This document shows, piece after piece, positions 57,604 through 64,000 of a stretch of DNA of 64,000 bases (position 1 is the stretch's first letter; each line of letters starts with the position of its first letter). The position numbers and the translations under genes were made by a program. Origin of the DNA: Limnanthes douglasii subsp. nivea (taxonomy: Eukaryota > Streptophyta > Magnoliopsida > Brassicales > Limnanthaceae); NCBI GenBank assembly GCA_036936605.1, contig JAUPFV010000005.1, positions 76,520,885-76,584,884 of the forward strand, given 5' to 3'. Below the pieces are notes generated by a model. It saw only the letters and a program-made list of their open reading frames with translations. It did no database searches and had not been told where the DNA came from.

Positions 57604-57951
57604 TGGTGAGTATGATTCATTGAATCGCTACTAGTAAATGAGAGAAGTAAAGTTTAAGAGAGATAAATAGATTCTAGAGAGAGAAACTCATTCAAGTGTT
57701 CTAACTCAAAAGTTCAACCCCTTTATCAGATCAGCCTTGACCTTTACATAGAGGCACAAAGACCTTTACATAGAGGCACAAAAGACTTAGTACACAACTG
57801 AAAACTGTTACATAAAATGACTTATTACATGTTAGTCCCTCACTAAAATACATAGTTCTCAATTCCTCCTCTAACTTTATAATCTGCTATGTAAGGTTTC
57901 ATCGTTTACATTTTAGTCCTCAATATTCTACTTCTTTATCAGTAGCCCCCT
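57604..57951 (-). repeat. E7 3' LTR
   Basis: 348 bp; minus strand begins TGATAAAGAAGTAG and ends CATACTCACCA. Contains a 22-bp direct repeat (GACCTTTACATAGAGGCACA) near 57740-57780. Confidence 0.82.
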
Positions 57952-57955
57952 TAGT

Positions 57956-57962
57956 TCTCACG
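57956..57962 (-). other. E7 polypurine tract
   Basis: Minus strand AAGGGGG then CTAC next to the LTR, as in E2. Confidence 0.7.
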
Positions 57963-58219
57963 TTAGTAAATGAATGAGAACTAATCAATTTCGAATCTAA
58001 GCAGAAGCAAATATAATTTCCTCTTCCATAATCCGAAGTACATCAATCACTCTGATATATCATCAATCGTTCTAAATACATCGAAATATATCAACAGATA
58101 ATCATCCGTTTATATCACAATTCAAAGCAAGAGCTAATAATCTTAGGTGTCAAACCTACTTTTCAAAAAATCATGACCCTCTATGTGTTAGGTCTGCAAT
58201 TAGGCTCTTAAAGTAACAT

Positions 58220-61200
58220 GTGTTGAACCCTAATTTACGTAACCACTTCAACTTCTGTCCAATCAGCGCCCACATTTTCCAGTTCTCAACACGTCTTTTC
58301 CCCTCTTATAAATTCCACTGCGACACATTCTTTGATCCACAAACAAAATTCCTTAAGAGAGAAAGTGCAAAAATCTCTAAACCTCTTTGCTACCTTAACC
58401 GGTTTCTTCAAACTATTGGCTACCTTCACCGGAAAAATCATTTTTTCCGATCAACTTTCAACCAGTTTATGAGAAAGCACCCAAAATCCAGAAGATCTAA
58501 AGCTTAATTCCCAAAGAATCTAAATCCCCAAAATCAGAAAACAACGTCTTCGAAGCTTACGATTATGTATACATCAGCGAAAAAGAATAATAATATAAAG
58601 TTGTTGTGTTAATAAGCAACGCTCCCCTTGGAACATCCACAAATACCATCTATTACGGTAATTCTGATCCTTCTAAAGCTCCTGATTTTTCGCCTTCACC
58701 CATTACAGAAGAACGCCAGTCTCCAAAAAATCGAATGCCAAGAGCACCTCGAATCTCACCTTCTCTTACCAAATCATAACCTCGAATTAGTTGTGAAATA
58801 AGCAGATCTTCTTCAAAACAATCTGAAGCAACCCCTTTCTCAATTTCTCCCCCACGAGCTCATAGAAAGAGGACTTTCATATCTATTGGAGACGATGCTG
58901 ATATTATGCCAAATCCATCTACCACCTCTCCTCCCCCGAGGGAGATTGTTGAAACAATTGTATTATCTCAACAAAGTCCCTCGAATAATCCTCCTCGACT
59001 GAGAGATGAGGTATCAGAAACAGAAGTTGATTATGATGCGACTCAGTCAAATAATGAAGCTGATACAGAAGAGGGAACCTCGAAAGAATCAGAGAATGTT
59101 ACACTGGATAATATCCACAAACCGAGAATAAAAAAAGCTCTTATTACCATATTCGAGGAGAAAAGAGCATCAATTGGTGAGAATTTAAGATCTCTTGATG
59201 CAAATTATGTCGTTGTCTTAAAAAGTGTTTCATACATATACTATGAAGAAAAAAAAGCAAATGATTTAAATAAATAATGGGGAATGGGATATAACATTAT
59301 ACTTTGTCTTCCCAAAAAAGAAGAAACACCCTTAGACTACAAAAAAGACGAACTGGTAGTTTATCCAGAAATAATCAACTAGGGGCTTCGATTCCCGCTG
59401 GAACCCATGATAATGGATTACTTCGAACTCCTCAATTTATGTCTGACCCAAGTAATACCAAATCAATGGGTCACGCTTCTTTTTGTAATCATGGCCTCTC
59501 TATTATCCAAAATTCCGTTCTGCATTGAGGACTTCATATCCGTAACCAAGTTGTCAAAGGGACCAGTGCTTCCATTTTACTATCTTACGTTGGATGGCGA
59601 CTTAAAAATCATTGACGATATCCTAGAAGCAGCCAAATTTTAGAAGCAAAAATTCATCTTTATTTCAGGGGCATGGGAAAATGGCAAAGCAATATCCGAA
59701 GTCAACATGTCAAGATTGCATCTGGAGGAGTATTCATAAGTATCTTAATACAGTTTTTCTTAATTTTATCTTCAACTAATGTTATCCTTATTTGTTACCA
59801 AATTTTATATTTCGAACAAATTTTTTGAAGCGTTATCCATTCGTCGAGAAAAATCCAGAGAGACTTTCAAAAAGCTTGCTGCTTGGGCTGAAAAGGAATG
59901 AAATAATACTTTCCACAAAGCCTTCGAACCCATAAACTTCTTCAATAATCACTTATTCCCGATCACACCTAGAACCTTTCCCCTTGAAAACTTGATGGAA
60001 CAACCCAATCCTCGACAACCTGTGAAGAGGTTGGTCCATCCCGACTGCAAAGTGTTCTTACCAATCCGCAATAGATCAGACAACCATCTTCTCCAAAATA
60101 AGAAAGCAAAAAAGAATAAAAAGGCTGCTAGTACATATGGTGCTAGGTCTTTAACAGATCTGAAACCGAAAGGTTCAAAATGAAAAATTAAAGAAAAATC
60201 ACTTTCCACCATCGAAGAAGGAACAAAATATGGCCATTCTCTAAAAAAGAAGAAAACTATTGCGCCTTCAAAAAAGAAAAATACCACTATAGCCAGCCCC
60301 CATAAGAAAGCAAAAAATAAAGTAATGAAGGTTATCGAAGAAATATTGTCCGATGACAATGAAGCTGTAGCTATAGATAATCAGCAAAGTCATCAAAATG
60401 ATCAGGAAGATAATGCTGAGGACGTCACCGTCCTACAAAAGGAAACTGTCGCTATAGAAGATAACATGGGTGATGATCACTTCGACCCTGCCAGTTTTAT
60501 TAACTTTGATGAATCACAAGAGCTTGCTAGAGAAGAAGATCTCGTCATTCAAGTTATTATTCCTAAAATTTCTTTAGACCTTATTCGTCGGCCTAGCCCA
60601 TTGGTCTTTCCTCCTGATAGCCTTCTGAAGAATTCATAGCTGCTCTTAAACCTTTTTACGATCTAAATATTGCAACGAAAAGACTTCATCAAGAAATCGA
60701 GGCCTCTCAAGTCACTTGAAACGTATGGCTAAAGAGATGGTTCACTATAAAGGTGATGCTGAAGCTGAGAAAAAGATAAAAAAAATCTTTTGTGACCATA
60801 TAAAAGATCAGTTTCATGGATTCCAGATGGCAAGGTCTGAATTTCTCTGTGGACTTCTTCATGTCAAAACGTATCTCCGAGAACTGCATCGAATTGAGAA
60901 AAATGATCTCAACACCTCGCACCAAGAAGAAATTGATCAATTCAAGATCAAACATTGTGAAGAGTTAGCTACTGAAAAGAAAAAAATCAATAACCTTCTA
61001 ATTTCTCTCATCAAAAGCGAAGCAGAAAAGAAAAACTTAACCGATGAGATGGCTGCTCTCAAGGCTCACTTTGAGAAAGAAAAACAACTTGCTATCACTA
61101 ATGCTGAAGACGAGTGTACCAAAGATATGTTAGCAGCTATCAGTAATGACAAAGAAGAGAGATTCATCAAACTCCTTCGAGAAATGCATGCCACGTATCC

Positions 61201-61327
61201 TAAGATAAATTTTTCTAGTTTTTGGAATGAACTTCCTGTCGAACGGCGCCCCAGCGAGGTCTTCGACCCTATTCCAAGTTCATCGTCCAAAGAAGAGTCA
61301 TCCGAAGAGGGATCTAAAGACGAATAG
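58220..61327 (+). pseudogene. E7 antisense ORF
   Basis: Plus-strand gene opposite pol. A disordered Ser/Pro-rich start reaches about 59270; the globular domain seen in E2 is at about 59330-59720 (GASIPAGTHDN region, LPFYYLTLDGDLKIIDDILE, FISGAWENGKAI). A Lys-rich segment (59990-60320) and an acidic part follow, then a long coiled coil (60716-61250) with a Ser/Glu tail (SSKEESSEEGSKDE) ending at TAG 61325-61327. Several stops and frame changes; a possible intron lies near 59740-59830. This copy shows the whole domain order of the family. Confidence 0.82.
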
Positions 61328-61527
61328 TTTTACTATCTTTTTGAATTTTATTATCTTTTTGTACATGTCATATTAGTACTACAACTCTTGTATCCATCGA
61401 ATTATAAATAATGATAAAGGTTTTGTTTACGCTTCATCTTTTATGTCAAAGTTATGTTCACGTTCAATTTTTATTTATATTAGTTATTCGAGGTAAAAAC
61501 ATAATATAATACTTTAAATAATCATTA

Positions 61528-61793
61528 CAATACGTAACACCTCGAATATTATATTGCATTGAATGAACTTAGCACTTTGAACACCACAGTGCACTTATTG
61601 AACGTAGCACTTCGAATATCATAGACTGTTTAATGAACGTAACACTTTGAAATTCATAGAGTGTTTAATGAACATAACACTTTGAATAAAATAGAGTGTT
61701 TAATGAACGTAACCCTTCGAATATCATAGAGTGTTTAATGAACGCAACACTTCGAATATCATAGAGTGTTTAATGAACATAACACTTCGAACA
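61528..61793. repeat. 35-bp tandem repeat, about 7.5 copies, in E7
   Basis: Units start with ATGAACGTAACACTT at 61563, 61598, 61633, 61668, 61703, 61738 and 61773, plus a degenerate first unit from 61528. Located between the antisense ORF and integrase. Confidence 0.95.
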
Positions 61794-61958
61794 TGGTTGT
61801 TTCTTTGAATAGTGTACACAACACTTCAAAATATTCTACTCTTGGTCAACCTCAAAGATGATCAGTCTTTGATCAGTTACCAAAATAGTTTAAAGAAGCA
61901 CTTGTAAACAACCTTTGGCAAAAAAATGCATTTCATTGATCATTTTGAATATGTACAC

Positions 61959-62008
61959 AGCGCCTTGTTAAAACCTCCTTGAGCCAACTTGGTAGGAAAG
62001 AGTGCGCT
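61959..62008 (-). ncRNA. Conserved structured block 3' of E7 integrase
   Basis: Minus strand opens AGCGCACTCTTTCCTACC and closes AAGGAGGTTTTAACAAGGCG, then CT. Terminal stem AGCGC/GCGCT is perfect; relative to E1 an A-T pair is G-C and two G-U pairs are A-U and C-G. Confidence 0.6.
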
Positions 62009-62089
62009 AATCAATCAAAGGAAACAAATTCAAAATACAACACAGCTATTCCGAGTACAACTCCAGATGATTTATATTCCACGGGTGCT

Positions 62090-63110
62090 GAAGCATCCTC
62101 CCCTGATTATCACATAGGCGATAAAAACCTGGCTTTATCATTTCAATAACCATATAAGGCCCTTTCAAATTCGGGGCCATTTTTCTGAGGTTCTTCTCCT
62201 TGGTATGCGTGAATACCTATCTTAACACTTTATCACCTACTTTAAACTCCCTCCTTTTACCCTCGAATTGTACCTATTCCTCATAAGAGTTTGATAATGG
62301 ATTACATTTAGATGAGCTCGAACTCTTTTCTCATCAATCAGATCCAAACTTGCTCTTCTAGCTTCGTCATTGGACTCTTCAGAATATTGAGTTATTATAA
62401 AAGATGAAAACATAGATTCCATAGGGCTAACAACATTCATTCCATACGCTAAGGAAACATGAGTTTCTTTAGTAGCTTTCCCAAGAGTTTTTCGATAAGC
62501 CCATAACACCTCTTGCAAATAATTTGGCCATTTTCGTGCCGCCCTTGTTAAATTCTTCTTGAAACCTTCTAAAATAGATCTGTTTATTACCTTCACTTGT
62601 CCATTTTATTGAGGATGAAATGGTGTTGAAAAGCATTTCTTAATTCCTTTTGAAGCACATAACGAATCTATTTCTTTATTATTAAATTGAGGATCATTGT
62701 CTGTAGTAATTCTTCGAGGCACTTCAAAATGACAACAAATATTGTTTACAATGAACTTAATCACATCCTTCGCTTTCGTTCCAGATAATGGTTCTGCTTC
62801 TGCCCACTTTGTAAAATAATCCACTGCAACAATTATCATTTGTCGCCCTCTAGAGGCCATCGGCAAATGACCTACTAAATCTATTCCTCACCTATCAAAC
62901 ATAATTGCTTCCGTGATAGGCATAAGTGGAACTACCGGCTTATGAATAGAATTAGCAAACCTTTGACAAGTATCACAGCTTCAAACCAAATTCTTGACAT
63001 CATTCATAATCGAAGGCCAATAAAACCATGCAAGCAAAACTCGTCGATATGATGCCTTAAACCCACAATGTGATGATCCTTATCCATCATACAACTATGA
63101 TAAAACTTCC
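62090..63110 (-). pseudogene. E7 integrase
   Basis: Zinc-binding traces near 63060-62960, core with IIVAVDYFTKWAEAEPL and ITTDNDPQFNNKE, then NGQVKVINRSILEGFKKNL with the catalytic Glu changed to Lys and a TAA just before it (near 62606). The C-terminal part continues with LDLIDEKRVRAHLNVIHYQ. Confidence 0.9.
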
Positions 63111-63352
63111 TGTGACTCTTGTCTATTCAAACATCGCAGTAATGGCCTACTCAATGTTTTTTTATACAAAATTTCATCCAAAACTATGTATCCAAAGGCT
63201 TTGCCTCATAATGTTTTGGCCAATTTTGCATCTTCAGGAAGCTCTCCTCGAATTAAAAAATGAAAAATATTTGTTTGCCAATCGCCTCAGACCGCTCCTG
63301 GGGTGACAAACAGTTCGTCAATATGCTCACATTGGTTTGTTTGAGTTAAAAT

Positions 63353-63790
63353 TCAAGGAATATTTTGCAGCAAAATCCATAGATACTCTTCCTTGTAAGT
63401 AGCAATTGCTAATGAGTCAGCCACTGTATTACTTCCTCGACTTATATGTTCCACAACAACGCGATCAAATAAGAGCTTCAAACTTCGAAGTTCTCGAAGA
63501 TACAAAATCAAACGATTCTTTTTTGCTTCGGAATTTCCAGGTACTTGATTTGCTACCAATTGAGAATCTGTCTATAATTGTACTAAAGTTGTTTAACATA
63601 TCTTTACAAGTCTTAAACGAGCTAAAGTAGCTTCGTATTCAGCTTCGTTATTTGAAGCGTGAAAAACAAATTGGATAGACTAACGCATTGTTTCTCCAGA
63701 TGAAGCAACTAACTGGACTCCAGCGCTGCATCCCAAAACACTAGATCCGCCATCAGTTTGAATAACCCACGTCGAATTTATTGGTAAAAC
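63353..63790 (-). pseudogene. E7 second (archaeal-type) RNase H
   Basis: QTDGGSS, SNNEAEYEATLARL, TDSQLVANQV and NTVADSLAIATYKEEY keep all four acidic positions; stops near 63680 and 63596. Confidence 0.88.
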
Positions 63791-64000
63791 ATCTTTGATA
63801 TCCTCTGTATCCGATCTGCATGAATGAAGTTCAACAAGAAACTCTGCCAAATCTTGTGCTTTAATTGTAGTTCAAGGTGTGAATATAATATAAAAATCTC
63901 CTAATTCCACTGACCACTTAGTCATTCTCCCCGAAATATCAGGACGTTGTAAAACAAATTTCAGTGGAAATGAAGTCTGAACTTCAATGGTATGGGCTTG
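63791..64000 (-). pseudogene. E7 RT-linked RNase H, C-terminal part
   Basis: QTSFPLKFVLQRPDISGRM, TKWSVELGDFY and AQDLAEFLVELHS on the minus strand; truncated by the window edge. Confidence 0.85.

Larger units (their letters stand above)
57604..64000 (-). mobile_element. Tat-type element E7, 3' part
   Basis: From left: 3' LTR, PPT, plus-strand antisense ORF, 35-bp tandem array, conserved block, then minus-strand integrase, second RNase H and the RT-linked RNase H, running off the right edge. Confidence 0.92.

Noticed and set aside
61528..61793. CRISPR-like array
   Set aside because: Units are contiguous 35-bp repeats without unique spacers, in a plant retrotransposon.

Overview
The window is plant nuclear DNA, AT-rich and dominated by decayed retrotransposons around one intact-looking housekeeping gene. 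Evidence for a plant: Ty3/gypsy elements of the Tat type (gag-PR-RT-RNaseH-second RNaseH-integrase, plus an extra gene on the opposite strand downstream of integrase), a Ty1/copia relic, a plant-type L1 LINE, a Mutator-like element carrying a mitochondrial-type rps19, and a 20-exon gene whose product closely resembles the plant LisH/HEAT-repeat (RELCH-like) protein. A eudicot seems most likely, but the sequence does not prove it.

Layout. 1-25000 is a nest of four Tat elements. E2 (5380-14097, minus) is complete from LTR to LTR with a 5-bp target duplication. It sits in the gag/protease region of E1 (minus; 14098-16118 and 1-5379, continuing off the left edge). E1 sits in the antisense ORF of E3 (minus; 16119-19848). 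E3 sits in the protease region of E4 (plus; 19849 to about 25000). 25000-28600 is mostly unassigned, with an LTR/PBS-like junction and an AAT microsatellite. E6 (about 28600-31129, minus) is an internally deleted gypsy element with its 5' LTR about 0.8 kb upstream of the gene.

31949-40905 (plus) is the RELCH-like gene. Twenty exons join in frame to 1170 codons before the stop. Intron 18 is a U12-type AT-AC intron. 41708-42999 holds two copies of a GGGTCGGG-type dispersed repeat. 43000-46345 is a minus-strand LINE. 46690-51946 is Tat relic E5 (plus), interrupted by a Pack-MULE (48921-50617) with about 430-bp terminal inverted repeats, a 9-bp target duplication and a frameshifted rps19. 53650-56040 is a minus-strand copia relic. 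57604-64000 is Tat element E7 (minus), running off the right edge.

None of the transposon genes seen in full looks functional: stops, frameshifts and lost catalytic residues occur throughout. The most interesting signals are a covarying RNA stem conserved just 3' of integrase in several Tat elements, a palindromic rearrangement in E2 that removed the end of integrase, independent short tandem arrays in the same interval of three elements, the U12 intron, and the rps19 Pack-MULE.
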